Source of the DNA: Tetmemena sp. SeJ-2015
Taxonomy: Eukaryota > Ciliophora > Spirotrichea > Sporadotrichida > Oxytrichidae
DNA length: 41,871 nt
Direction: 5' to 3'
Assembly (NCBI GenBank): GCA_027382625.1
Contig: JAJKFJ010023866.1
Span: 1-41,871, forward strand
Made by a program: the position numbers and the translations under genes. Numbering within the stretch: the first letter of the stretch is position 1; each line of letters opens with the position of its first letter. Shown here piece after piece: positions 22,201 to 34,240 of the stretch. A model generated the notes under the pieces. That model saw only the letters and a program-made list of their open reading frames with translations. It was not told the DNA's origin and did not search any database.

Positions 22201-25200
22201 GAAAAGCATAGCAGTTATATGACTTTAAGTTTATTCTTAAATTTAGAAGTATAAATATGACATAATAAATTCATCGTTAAATATTTTTAATTCCAATTAA
22301 TCCCATAAAGATATGTTTATATAACTAAACTTCATAATTTGCTATTTTAGACTTTCTTAGTTTCGTGGAACTTTACTCTGGCTCTATCGATATTGCTTGA
22401 TTTATATATATTTTGCCATTGACTAATTTCCTTTTTAAATTTTGAATATCAATGGATAAAAGCTGTTTAGATGCTCAGCCTGTTTCTACTTGACCATAGA
22501 TGAGGTAAATATCAATCATCGAATTCGCTACCAAAAGAAATCTCTTTAATAAATCCTCAAAACAAAAAGCAAATTAAGAGCAACCCTTTCTTACTTTGTT
22601 TTTATAGAATGCAAAAGTGAGACTGAATGTTGTAAAGATGCCTGTATACTAAGAGTGTAAGCAGGCACTTGGTGATTGCAAGAAAAACTTTTTCTTCTAA
22701 AAACTAAAACCAGAGTTTTCTCTAGACTTCTCTTAAAGTATTTATTCAATTATATTTCTTTATCTTCCTTTAGTAAACAGAGAGAAAATAAGGAAATGCA
22801 TTCTAGCCACTATCCCTATTAACTCAAGACAGGAAGTCATGGTGCTCATCATCCAATATGAAAATGAGATCTTGATCAGGCCTCTAAATTCCAGTCTCTA
22901 CCACGACTCAATTAAGACAGGTGGGAGCAAAGTTCCCATAATCGCTTAGAATGGCTAAATAGAAGGCGCATCAGGCAGTGTGATGGTTTTCATTCACACT
23001 ATAGAGTAAAACAATTAACACAAGCTTAACTTGCTATCCCTTATCCCTGGAGAATTGCCGAAGCTCACAGAGATGTTCGATTTAAAGACCACTGAAATCT
23101 TGAAGATGCAAAGATGGGACAATTTTCTGATGATTCTAGACGAGAACATGCATGTTAAAAGATACAAGTACTAGACGAGGACTGGCAAGATGAAAATTTT
23201 TAGAGAGGCAGAACTGTATGAGGAATCTCTATCTATGATTTAACATTACGAAAGAAGGGCTGAGTTTATAGTAATGTCTGATTCCGAAGTCTACATTGGC
23301 CCTCAATTTTACTAGAGCTATAACAACACCAACTAAATAAAAGACACGAATAACCTATTTGAGTCATTTAGAGAGAAGAGCATAGAGAGACTAGACATAT
23401 CTAATTTATTCATGGGCCCTCTATTAAGTCAAGACGATTCTATGATACTTTATCTGAGAGCTTCAAGTATAGATGAGGATGATTACTCTAAGTCAAGTAA
23501 GGATGAATAATATGATAGAGAAAAAACTTCTAATGGAGGAGATCGGTCTGTGAGAGAAACTCCATAGAATAATAAAAACAAGAGTAGCACGAAAATCAAC
23601 TTGATGAGCAGTGGCAGACATAAAAGCATTGAATAGAAAAAGCTTGGAGTGAAAAGGGAAAGTCAAAACTAGATCAAAAGAGGATTTACTTAGAAGCCAA
23701 ATGGAGATGCAAGTGATGGCATCGTCCACGATCCACTTAAATTTCTTGAGATCGAAAAACAGTGGTTGGATTTATTGCAAGAGAGAGCCAACTATCAGGT
23801 AAAGTATGAAATACTTTGCATCCCGTTCTTGGGGCATAAGAGTATTCAGCTCGTCCACAAAGATGATTATCTATTCGAACAAGTTAAGTTCAGTACATTC
23901 ACTATGAACGATGATGTATTCATCTAGATAAACAAGTAGTTTTACATATTCAATAGTCAAGGAAAGCCTATCAGACTCTTAATGAGCAATTAGGATATGG
24001 AAATAGTGAAGCATCCTAACTTTGAAATAGTAAGAATAAACAGATTGCCTTGCCAGTAGTAGAGTTTCTTATTCACAGATAGAAAGAAGTTCTACCTATT
24101 CTAACTAAGCTTTCATAATGAGTTTTACAGTTTAAATTTTTAAAAGGGAATAAAAATAATATTTGATCAACCTGAACTTAAGTGAAGATAGATTTAAGTA
24201 TTTTAATAGGTATCTTTCTATGCACTGATTTTCAGGTATCCTTACAAACCTTAAGCTTTAAAGTAGATCAGGAATCTACTTTAAATAAATTTTTTTATCT
24301 ATCTTAAGAATTCAAAGTCAATTTTACCATGAATTATCAGAGTAATGGAATGTAAAAATATTGTGAAGAGAAGGGAATAAATAGATAATTACTTTAAGAC
24401 CTGATATAAATTATAACCTTTAACTTAAAAGTTTAAAATTGGCTAAAGATATCTTAAGCGCTTAACCCCTTTCAATAAAAGACATGTTCTTCGAGGGAAA
24501 ATAAGATATCTAAGGAAATATTTACCAAGTGCTCTTTATTTTTAAAACTGTATTTTATTTGCTGATAGAAACTGAATGCGATATTTAAAACGGGCCTCTC
24601 GAATAAACTTTTGTGGTCAAAGTTTTAATAGATGATCAAGAGTAGGAACACCTTTAAAAAAGTATCTTACAAATAATTTCAAAAAGCCAAGATAATAATG
24701 GACCTAGTGATAGTGCTCAAAGGGCAAGCTTAACCAGCTCAGCAGATAAGAGCTATAAGAATGTTAGCATAACTGAGGAAGCTAGAGAGGATTAAAATGA
24801 ATTACAGCCCATAAATGAGCCCGCATCCCTCAAATACGATTTTGAACTTATTCACTGCAAATACTTCGTATTCAAAACGCAAACTCAAATCTACTATTTC
24901 AACCTCATCTCAAATAAGAGTCTAACTCTCATGAAGAAAGTCAATTTATGCTTGCGGCCAGGTGTGATTACTTAACTCTTATCTACTTAAAGAGAGGACC
25001 TCCTCTAGTTTGTGTATTTGCTCTTCTAAGCTTACTTTCATCTTCACTTGGGATCTAGAGAGTAACATGGAGGACTCAAAAATAGTCTTTCCTCAAACGG
25101 TAGAGAAGCCGGTAAACATTTCGATAACCAAGGGAGTATCTGAGAGATTGAATTACTACATCCCGAGTAAAGAATCATGCATCTATGATTTGAGGTTCAA

Positions 25201-27775
25201 CTTCCCTCTCAACTATTTCGATGGAATAAGCGCATGCTTGAAATGGCATATGAGACACTTAGAAGATAAGGGAAGGAAGCAGAACTTCATTAACAAGAGA
25301 ACCTCACAGTTTAGAATAAGGTCAAATAAAGAGCCCTAATTGAACGAGCTCAAGTTTTCCTCATTCAATATGAGCATGCTTGGAATTAGCAAGCAGCAAT
25401 ATGCAACCTTGTAGCTCACTTACTCTTATATGGATCTGCAATACCTAGAATTCCTATTCTAGACCCTAGAGCAAGCAAAAATTGCGAAAGAGGAAGGCAC
25501 TGAAACTAAGAATTTGCTTCATAGATATTTAAAATTCAGACTTCCAAACGGGAACAACATTTTGCACTTAATGGCCACTCAAGAGCATTTCTTATAAGTG
25601 TACAAGAAAGAAGTTGAGTTTCTGATAAACGATTTGAACTACAGTGCTGGAGAATAAAGCTATTTTTTCGCTGTGTATCCAAATAATCAAGGAATATCTC
25701 CATTAGAGATAGCTATTCACGAGCATCACCCACGATCAGTCGAGACCATGCTTGACATGCTCTCTTCAAGACCAAAGTACAACTACTCAAAATACTTGTT
25801 CAAGCACTTTTACTAACTGCTTGAATTGGATAGTGAATCCTTCTCTAAATTCCTATCCATTTGCACTTTTAAGATCAACAACTTCTTCAAGTGTGCATGG
25901 AAGTATAAAAAGGCAAAAGATGTTTAGTTCATTTAAATATTGAATTTTTAAAAATTTTAATTAATAAACACCCCAATTTTAAAAGATTCTTAAGTAAGGC
26001 GTATAATTTTAGAAATAAATTTAAATAAATGGGAAACTAAATAGTTAATTTAAATTAAATAATTTGATATAAATTTTTAAAAAAAGGGAACTACATTTTG
26101 ATCTAATTAATGGGGATAATATATATTTAAAATATATTTTAAAAAAAAATTTTCCCAGGTTTTTAAGGGGGGAATGAAAGCAATAGTAAAAACGTTAGAA
26201 AATTCTGACATATTCAAGATCCCCACTATATAGGATATAGTGGTATTTCAATGGAGACACTTTAAGAATTCCTACTACAAATACAAACTCTTTCCCTTCA
26301 CAATTTACTTCGTCCTTACTCTGTAACTCAAAATTTAGGGAAAAAATAAAAAAATGGGGCCAAAAAAGTATTGAAGTTTTTCAATTTGGGGAATTAATTT
26401 TTAACTTTTTTAAATTATTTAGAAATTATTTTGTTCTAGATTTTCATCTTAACATTTTCAAAATATTTGCTGTACTTTAACGTTTAAAATATTCTGAAGA
26501 AGTGTTTAATTTAATACTAGTTGTGCTAATGAGCTACATGCAGCTGCTTTTGTACCTGAGAGTGTTTGACACAACGGCCGTTCTTATCTCTCTAATTTTC
26601 TACATCTTGCAAAGCATGGTCATCTTAAAACTAATAAGCCATCTCTTAATTGAAATAATTTAATCTTCGCTTTGATCTTCATAATTTCAATTTTGGCATT
26701 CACCAACTGCTTTTACATAATTCAAGGGTTGCAGGAGCCATCCGATGAGGTTTCGCCAGTGGCAGGTGGTAATTTCATAATGGCATTTTTCTATACCTAT
26801 TCAGGGGCTTTAGGCAATTTCAGCACAGATGACTATGATGTATTGGGAGAGAATTCCTGGGTACTCTGGGTTCTCTATTTCTTCTCTTCCTTCCTACTAT
26901 CGATAGTAAATTAACTGTATTTATATAATAAATATGTGTATCTATAGTCTTATTGAACATGCTGATTGCAATTATGGGGGATACCTATGACAGCGTGATG
27001 CTTAATCAAAAGGAAGAGCGACTAAGGGCCAAGTGCTTCAATCTCAATATCTTATAAATTGTAATCGATATTAATTTTGCTTCTTGATAAATGAGAATGA
27101 GTTCATCTTCAACAGGGATAGACTGTTCGCAAACAGCAGGTACATCATAGTGGCAAATATAGACAAGGCTACTAATCAGAAGACAGATGACTGGGATGGA
27201 AAAATGAACGCCCTCATCAAGACCTTCACCTCAAAGCTAGAGGAAGAGCATACCAAGAACACTGATAACTTCAAGCAACTCAGACTGCACTATACTTATC
27301 TATATATGTTCTATAAATATATCTTATAGTGCACAACCAAAGCTTAAGTGAATTGATAAAGACTCAAGACACGCGACTATATGAGATACAGTCAGGGATG
27401 AGCAGACTCAGTGACCAACTCAAGAGCATGGAGAGTTAGAAACGAGTGAGAAAGATGATTAACAACTCCAGCAGCAAGTTTAAGGAGTACTTCCAGTCTT
27501 AGTTCCTCAAATCTTAGGAGTAGAAAGCTAATCCTCTAATTAAATTAATTTGTTTTACTCAGTTTATTTTTCCTGATGAGACGAGGAAGAGAGGAGGATG
27601 GAGATGGAGACAAAGAACTGGTAATGAAGCACCCAACTAAGATGAAATCTTAGGCAGCCCTGATGAAAGAGACTTAACTGATAAGGAGGGAGGTAATGAT
27701 TAGGATACTAGGAATACTGTACTCATAAATAATCCTCTCATCAGGCTTTTGAGTCAAAAGAAGAAAAAGAAATGA
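19272..27775 (+). CDS. gene H: large WD40-like/ankyrin/TRP-like cation channel
   Basis: Predicted membrane cation channel of roughly 2,500 residues. ATG 19272 (MTEPKHFQKLQNQFF). The N-half (to 25017) is beta-rich, WD40-like propeller sequence with acidic/Ser linkers, for example TIYQDTLFYSHDGNFIFFIQ and NFLMILDENMHVKRYKY. It contains IESs at 19754, 21614, 21857, 21961, 24177 and 24347. What first looks like two genes (19272-21967 and 22497 onward) joins in frame when the 536-bp IES is removed. The C-half (25022-27775) copies the left-arm ankyrin and channel half, with pore YTYSGALGNFSTDDYD, S6 LLNMLIAIMGDTYDSV and TGA 27773-27775. Here the frame is broken: there is a one-base slip at 25013-25025, and S1-S3 are damaged at 25920-26450. 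The intact order requires joining 25017 to 19192 on the minus strand. Confidence 0.72.
19754..19779. other. IES in gene H N-half, 26 bp, pointer CTTC
   Basis: CTTC at 19754-19757 and 19780-19783. Removal gives SSSNFNSYDGHNSAAEEDES and opens the long downstream frame. Confidence 0.7.
21614..21653. other. IES in gene H N-half, 40 bp, pointer TTAGAGTTGA
   Basis: A 10-bp direct repeat, TTAGAGTTGA, at 21614-21623 and 21654-21663. Removal gives LSQVRVDATIESLFMNSFDL. It is the longest pointer seen in the window. Confidence 0.88.
21857..21866. other. 10-bp mini-IES in gene H, pointer ATAT
   Basis: ATAT at 21857-21860 and 21867-21870. Without 10 bp the frame reads FSEIFINPFIVFSKNHMHLI instead of ending at TGA 21860-21862. 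A tandem-repeat length change of ATATG units is an alternative. Confidence 0.5.
21961..22496. other. 536-bp IES in gene H, pointer TAGATGA
   Basis: TAGATGA at 21961-21967 and 22497-22503. The interior is very AT-rich and lacks a supportable gene. Removal places FQLDE directly before a GT-AG intron (22505-22607) and the next coding block NAKVRLNVVKMPVYQ, turning two apparent genes into one. Confidence 0.65.
22505..22607 (+). other. intron in gene H, 103 bp
   Basis: Begins GTAAAT and ends TTTTTATAG; it joins LDE to NAKVRLNVV in frame. A second intron (22738-22773, 36 bp, GTATTT to CCTTTAG) follows and opens a frame that then runs without TGA to 24182. Confidence 0.6.
24177..24249. other. IES in gene H N-half, 73 bp, pointer CTTAAG
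   Basis: CTTAAG at 24177-24182 and 24250-24255. The insert begins at an in-frame TGA. Removal leads into FKQIFLSILRIQSQFYHELS. Confidence 0.7.
24347..24373. other. IES in gene H N-half, 27 bp, pointer GGAAT
   Basis: GGAAT at 24347-24351 and 24374-24378, with a TGA inside in frame. Removal gives ELSEQWNKQIITLRPDINYN and a clean frame to 25017. Confidence 0.78.
25920..26450. other. divergent, homopolymer-rich part of the right arm
   Basis: Between otherwise exact matches this stretch is shorter than the left arm and looks like a garbled version of it. For example ACTCTGATATACTCAACTG becomes ACTCTGTAACTCAAAATT, with runs of T, A and G at 26075-26170 and 26335-26430. It removes S1-S3 of the channel. 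It looks like unpolished long-read consensus rather than evolution. Confidence 0.6.
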
Positions 27776-28500
27776 ACTCAATTTTCTCTAAAGTAAATTA
27801 ATAATATTAAGACCTTCAAAACATCTAATCTCAGCTGTTAGTCAGAAAATTTGAAAACCATGTTTAAGGATAAATCTTATTTAAAATATCTTAAATTCAA
27901 AGTTCTAATCAAGCGAATCATTTTGAATATATTTGCTAGCTGCTTTAAAGATTTCATTCAGACTCTCCTTTATGAAAAAGATTGAACCAATCTTCAATGA
28001 TCTACAATCTATAAAAAATAATTTTTATTCCATTTTTTAAAAGTATTTGTAATCATATTCTAACGATCTAAGTTGAAATATATACACTCAGAGTGATATA
28101 AATAGAGTATTTGCAGTAGGCTGTTTAGCACTTTTGATTATAAGTTTCCCAGAAAAATTCAAGAGTTTTCTTCCTACTACTTCTTGTAAGGAGTTTCAAA
28201 TTAGAGTTTAATAAAATCTTTCCATTCTTACCTTCTTAAGAATCTCATTCTCTTAATCTAGTTCAAGCCAATAACTTACAAATCAAGCAGAAAGCAAAGT
28301 TAAAGCATCCTCAATCTTTCGAAGTCTCTTTCCATCCACTCGGTTCGTTGGGATTTAAGAAGATTTCTCTTTTATAATTTAACGAATAATTAACTTATAG
28401 GAAACGAAGATCACCAAAAATAAAAATACTCTCCCATTGAAACTCAATCCATCATTGCTTGATTAATTTAAGAAGATGGATGATGTAGTGGTAGTATAGA

Positions 28501-31035
28501 TCATAAATTAGAAGATTAAGCTTAATTCTATAGGAGAAGGGAGTTGAGGTCTCTGGCCTCGATTAGGCTAGGAGAAACCTTCAAGGTTTTGAGCTTCAAC
28601 CCCTCTTTCTCTTTTATCAATCGCTCCACATCTACAAATAAGGATTAGATTAAGCTTTAAAGAATGGAAGGAAATTGTATGGTTGGACACGGGGACCTAC
28701 CTTGAAGGCTCAACTGCGGGCAGTCGGACAGATTCAGATTCACAAGCGTGCCTAGCTCTTTCAAGGCCTCTATGTGGGTGAAGCTTACTGTTTTACTATC
28801 TAAAGGACAGTTTAATACACTGATTCAATAATGAAATAGAGGCTGGTTAGATTAAGGATTTGCTGTGATTCAAGTTATGATGATGATTATTATAGATTAA
28901 ATTTGTAGATCCAGAAAATCTTTTAAAACAAAATTAAGAGAGAGATGTATGTCTATATATTTATTTTTACTATCTTTGATTAGTAGAAGTGAATAATTTT
29001 ATCCCACTTTTGGAATCCCAAAACTTAAGGAAAGAATTTTCCATATATTTGAGTGTGAGTGTGAACTTTAAGGGCTACTAGCGCCTGAAAGTAAAAAAGG
29101 TAGACTTACAAAATACAGAGAGGGTGTGGATCTTGGTATCTTAGAGGTGCTTTAGATGCTCACTCTTGAGTAGCAAATACTCTAGTAGCAAGCAGTTTAA
29201 GTTTTTATTTCCTCTTAGCCTAGTCAGGCAGCTAAGATCTATTTGGAAACATCCTGAGATGTCTAGGCCCTCTAAACCGCGGATATTCTCAAAAATATTT
29301 AGAATAGGCTCCTTTGTTATCAGGTTCAAAAATATATAAGAGAACTCATACTAATTGCAATACACTACTAATGAATTTAAAAAGCGGAGGCCAATAACTT
29401 TTAACTGAGGTAGCTCTTTAGCAACTGCGTTCACTACAGAGTCATCGACTTGGCGGCAATAAGAGAGATCTAGTTTCTGGAGGCTCTTTAGCATAATGAG
29501 ACTGCTAGTGAGAGTAGAATTCGTAAGGTAGGAGCCATTTCTAATGGCTACCTCTTCCAAAGAGGATCTTGATTTCTGGCAAATCTAAGCCAATGAACTG
29601 TCTGAAATGAAGTTTTAATTCTTAGCATATGAATGATTGATGGATCTTATAAGTATTTAAGTTGTAGCGAGAGTTAATGGCCTTAGTCTTGATCTTGAAG
29701 GTCTTAAGAAGTCTAGACTGCTTTGGCTCAACGGCTTCCTAATGAGCTCTCTCGCCAGCTCTGCTCTAATCTTGAGTTGTCTAGCTAGCGAGTAAGTTGG
29801 AGTTAGAGGTGATAGTTTTAATCAGGGGCCTTGGGTTGGAATCGAAGAGGCGATCTGCCACTCTTGCCTACATCACGATGTTCTGATTGAAGAACTTGAT
29901 CTGGTTCTTGAAATCACGGCGAACTATGTCCTTCAGTAGTCTGATGTGAGCCAAATGGCTGCCTCCTTGCTCCAAGATGATCTTCACCTCTTTATTGACA
30001 AAGTAAATTATAAGTGAGGGAAGCTTTAAGTCAATACTCCATTTCATGAATGGCAGTGAGGGCTGAGTTATCAATAACTTTGAGGGAGGAGTAGCTACAG
30101 AACATTTTGAGGTAGAGTTAACGCCACTGCTTGCAGACTCTTGCGAAAACAAACTGGCAGTCCTCCATACTCAAGTATTAGAAAGTCACTTCGAAGAGCG
30201 AGTAATCCAGGCCGCGCCTAATCAAGAAAGTTAGTCAGTGATTCATTAAGAGAGTAAAGCAGATATAAGGCTGCTGAATGATAAAAGAGATTAGTGAAGG
30301 ATAACTGATCCTTTTTAATTAGAGATGCGAAGTGAAGATGGTGCTTAATAACCAACCATATTATAATCACCCGCTACCTCAATTAATACTAAGCCTCGGC
30401 TAACAGTTAAATCTCTCGTAAATTTTATTCAAAGATATTAAATCCCACCCTTCATCATAAATAATTCATATCAAATTTTATGATGAATACTTTAAGACTT
30501 CAAATCACCTTATGAAAGAAGGAAAGCATAATGATGCTGCCACTTACCATGAATTGTTGAGTGAGATCTTCCTGAAGTAGAAATGGATCTTGTCTTCCTG
30601 CTCGAAGCGCCTCACTGCAGCTCTAGGTATGAACTGAGATGCAGCAACTCTGCCGCTCGAAAGCACCTTCCTTAACTCAGTAAAGAAGTCAGTTATTTGA
30701 GTCTGCCTGGTGGCTATCTTTAGCTTTGGGGCTTGAGTTTTGGCGTGCTTGCACTTGCCTTGCTTTTGAGACAAGTGAGTTGGTTGAGGGTTGAATAATT
30801 CATCGTTGAGTTCACCGACTGGTGTTGCAAGTCCTGTGGATAGATCTGCGAAGTTCATAAAATCTTTAATTCTTAAAATACTGATACCTTCAAAATTTCA
30901 ATAGAAAAATGAAACTTCACTTTTAAAGTTGATTTGAGAATCGACATCTTCAAGTAGTTAACTCTAGTTCTTGAAGTTAGTTGGTTGTTGCTGTTGCATA
31001 TTTAAGCTGTTGCTTTCTACAAATGGGCTTAGCAT
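28501..31035 (-). CDS. gene G, right-arm copy, 27-bp IES absent
   Basis: Reverse-complement copy of 12384-14945, 27 bp shorter. One TCAAAAGC (GCTTTTGA at 30762-30769) stands where the left arm has two copies bounding an insert. The N-terminal frame is therefore uninterrupted from NFADLSTGLATPVGEL to the PIP motif (30667-30705). The other four IESs and the introns are retained. Confidence 0.82.
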
Positions 31036-31735
31036 GTGTTGGTAGGTTGGTTTTATGTTTATGTTAGTTTGAATAGGTAAGTTTAATGTTTATAATGCTA
31101 TCGGAAGCGAGAGAGTGATTACGCTTATGATTAGAGAATATTAATTATAAAAACAAGGCCAGCCAAATTGCTTACCTATTAATCAAGAGAGAGTGGAGCC
31201 CAAGTAAATAACTTAACTTTTATAATATATTTATAAAGATAAATGTAAATGTAATATATTGCAAACAATCGAATGACAATATATTTATTTTATTTTTATT
31301 AATTATAGATACTAGTTTTCTGAATAAGGAAGGAGAGAGAAGAAATAATATTTTGAGCCAATAAGGGCTACCCTTCCTTCTGATTTCATCATATTCTTTC
31401 ACTTAATCCTATTCTTGAAGCAACTCTAATAATAATGATATATTCTATGATGAAATAACTTGTTTGAATTATACAAACATTAATAAATTAGTTATAAGAA
31501 TTAATAATGATCACAAAGAGCTCAAGGTAATTATGTCTCAAGAGTAGATTGTTCTCTAAAGAGACTCTACATAAATAGGTCATCCTCAAATAAACTAGTG
31601 CTAACAAAGCATTCTCAACTGACAATAAGTTACAAACTGCCAATCCAGAATAAGTTGAATTATTTCATAATAAATAAGTGTGAACGTAAAAAAATCTTTA
31701 TTTTAAAATTAGAGAAGCAGGAATTGAGGCCAAAG

Positions 31736-33392
31736 ATGGATCCTTTGAGAGGGCAGGTGAATGACTTCCTGAAACACACGAATATTTATGAGGATTAGCT
31801 CGCAGACACCCTTAATTCCTACTTTATTGATTTCTCTAAAAGACTTCCCGGATTCTGCACTGAAGAGGGCACAGATAGATACTACAAGAGATCGCAGTCA
31901 GGAGACAATTCAAATATGGAGATCCACCCAGATAACTTTAAAACCCCCTTTAATACCTTTCTCAAGCTTTCATCCATAGGCTATGGAACTTCTCGAAAAA
32001 CTTTAATTCATGATTAAGAATATTTAAGGAACTTACATGGGTGATCCAGATGATATCACAGACTTTAAAATCTACGATTCAGTTAAGACTTGCGTTCTCT
32101 CAGGTGGATTGAACGTAATTGATACTGCTCCAAACTATCGCTATATGAAATCAGAGCGTACTCTCGGCAAAATTTTTGCATCTCTACATCACAAATATGG
32201 CTTTAAGAGAGATGAGCTTTTTATCCAGAGTAAGGTGGGATACTTACCAGAAGATGCACAAAAGATGATCAGCTAAGAGGAGCTTGCAGACACTCTAGTT
32301 AATGATCTGTAAGTTCCAGAGAATGAAATAGTGAAGGAGAGTATGCACTGCATGCACCCAACATTCTTGAAACACTAACTTGATGGAACTCTTGAGAGAT
32401 TAAACTTAGACACTCTTGACGTCTATTAAACCATTCATCATTTTGTAGAGATAGATTTGCATTCTAAGTTTAGTTTACTTACAAAACCCCTACGAGGCTC
32501 AAGGACCCTATAATTTGGATACTGTTTTCTTCGACAGACTTGCCAAGGCATTTGAATTTCTAGAGTCTCAAGTTGAGGCTGGAAAAATCAAGAACTATGG
32601 AATTGCAACCTACTCCTCGCTTTTAATTAATTTCAAAGGAAAAGTGACTAATCTTATTTTTCATAAGCTTAGAGTAAAACCTAGTGAGACTAAGATGCAT
32701 TTGAGCATCGAAAAAGTGCACTAACTGGCTGAAAAGATAGGAGGCAAGGATAATCATTTCAAATACGTGCAAGTTCCCATCAATCACAAAGTTTAAGTAA
32801 CAAAATAAAGGAAGATATTAAGTGTATGAGAATGTAATGTCTCAATTTTAGAATGTGATGATGCCTGAAGCATTCACGGAGTCGTGGCAACCTCGCACTG
32901 AGCAAAGTACCTAAGTACAGCGAAATAAAATCCTTCTCACTGCCTGCACTGAGTTGGAGCTTAACGTAATTTCCACTTAGACTCTCTTGCAAGGCTATCT
33001 TGCCGACATGCCTCTCTCCCGTAATTCAAACTCTGTTTTCAACATACCAGCCAGGCATCTTCAGTTTGTGAGGAGCATCCCAAGTAGTTCACTCAAGAGT
33101 ACCCTCGTCGGTATGAAAGAGGTCGATCATGTAAGAGGTAATCTTGAAGTGCCCAGGAATTAATATATCAGCAAAATTTAAAAGAGATTCTTTGAAAAGG
33201 AATTTCATCATTATATCCTCATTATAAATTCTTGCATAAAATATTATAAAGAGAAAACTATATCTAATTATTAAATACTTCACATTCCTAAATATTAGTT
33301 TTAGGAAAGCTCTAATGAATAAGGAGGACTTTTATGAGGCCTTAAAGCCCAGTAGAAGAAAGGAGTATATAGAAGATGAGCTCAATATGTGA
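31736..33392 (+). CDS. gene F: aldo/keto reductase, right-arm copy, five IESs retained
   Basis: Identical reverse-complement copy of 10027-11683. All five IESs are present in this arm as well, so neither copy could make the full enzyme without DNA processing: unprocessed, the frame stops at a TGA shortly after the first insert. Start ATG 31736, stop TGA 33390-33392. The last insert separates RGNLEVPR from the C-terminal KALMNKEDFYEALKP. Confidence 0.88.
31985..32027. other. IES 1 of gene F, 43 bp, pointer GGAACTT
   Basis: GGAACTT at 31985-31991 and 32028-32034. There is no GT dinucleotide anywhere between, so this cannot be a GT-AG intron. Removal restores SSIGYGTYMGDPDD, the conserved first strand of the barrel. 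Mirror: 11392-11434. Confidence 0.92.
32426..32474. other. IES 2 of gene F, 49 bp, pointer TTA
   Basis: TTA at 32426-32428 and 32475-32477. Removal gives LDTLDVYYLQNPYEAQGP, a near-perfect family motif. GT-AG choices here give the wrong frame. Mirror: 10945-10993. Confidence 0.85.
32619..32666. other. IES 3 of gene F, 48 bp, pointer GCTT
   Basis: GCTT at 32619-32622 and 32667-32670. The insert is in frame and lacks TGA, so it can be missed. Its removal gives YGIATYSSLRVKPSETKMHL, which matches the family spacing. Mirror: 10753-10800. Confidence 0.75.
32782..32851. other. IES 4 of gene F, 70 bp, pointer AAT
   Basis: AAT at 32782-32784 and 32852-32854. Removal gives FKYVQVPINVMMPEAF, as in related enzymes. 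A 61-bp GT-AG intron (32791-32851) would also keep the frame but would leave two extra residues (HK), so the IES reading is preferred. Mirror: 10568-10637. Confidence 0.65.
33155..33302. other. IES 5 of gene F, 148 bp, pointer AGGAA
   Basis: AGGAA at 33155-33159 and 33303-33307, with a very AT-rich interior. Removal joins NLEVPR to KALMNKEDFYEALKP and reaches the natural stop. Mirror: 10117-10264. Confidence 0.85.
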
Positions 33393-34240
33393 AGAAGTCG
33401 ATATTTTTAATCACTAATCATCTTTATCATTAGCATAGACACACGATGATATCTCAAAATAGAGAGAATCTAGTAGTTTGAAATCTCATTCGTCATTTTA
33501 ATAGTAGCCCTCTATTATAATTAATAGAGTAGTAGTCAAAGAATTTTTTATCTTTAGTTTATTAAATTTTTGTGATAATTTCTTAATAATTGAGCTAACT
33601 GGAGAGAGAATAATGAAAAGCACTAAATTTATTACTGGCAGCTAAAAGCAGCTCTCCAACTCCAACTTTATTCATTATTCTAATTTATCTATGTATATTT
33701 AACTAGCATACCGCACTCATTAAGAGCAATGTGTAAATACTCCCCTAGCAATAGAAGCCATCTTACTTGAATGATATTTTATTTTGTGGTTCATTTAATA
33801 GTTATTATTTATTTTTGGAGTAAGAATGGGACTTTTACTAAAAAGGTAGATGGAATCACAGAGGCGAAAGAGATTCCACTCGGATAGATTATTAAAAGCT
33901 GACAGATAAAAGCAAGCGTTTAAGAATAGCAGCAGAGCAAATCAGTTATTGCAAAATACAATAACCAACACAACTCTTAAGGAGTTAGCCCCTCCCCATC
34001 CCACTTTTCAAATTATTTGATTTAACCACGGGAAGAAGGAAGAAAATAAAACGAAGAGAGTAGAGTAAGAAGTACTCAATAAGATAAATAAGACTGCAAA
34101 TGAAGACTCCTCTAGGAATACTCCAGCCTTCAAACTCAAGTGCCTTATCAGTCTCCCTTTTTTCACCGAGCAAATAAGTTAAAATTTATTTGCTTCTTCT
34201 CAATATAAAAATAACATTATTGGTCTCTGGTGTAGACACG

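Noticed and set aside
27050..27095. IES with pointer TCTT in the gene H tail
   Set aside because: A 35-bp GT-AG intron at the same place (GTAATC to ATGAG) gives the frame ILQINEFIFNRDRLFANSRY equally well, so the IES reading is not needed.
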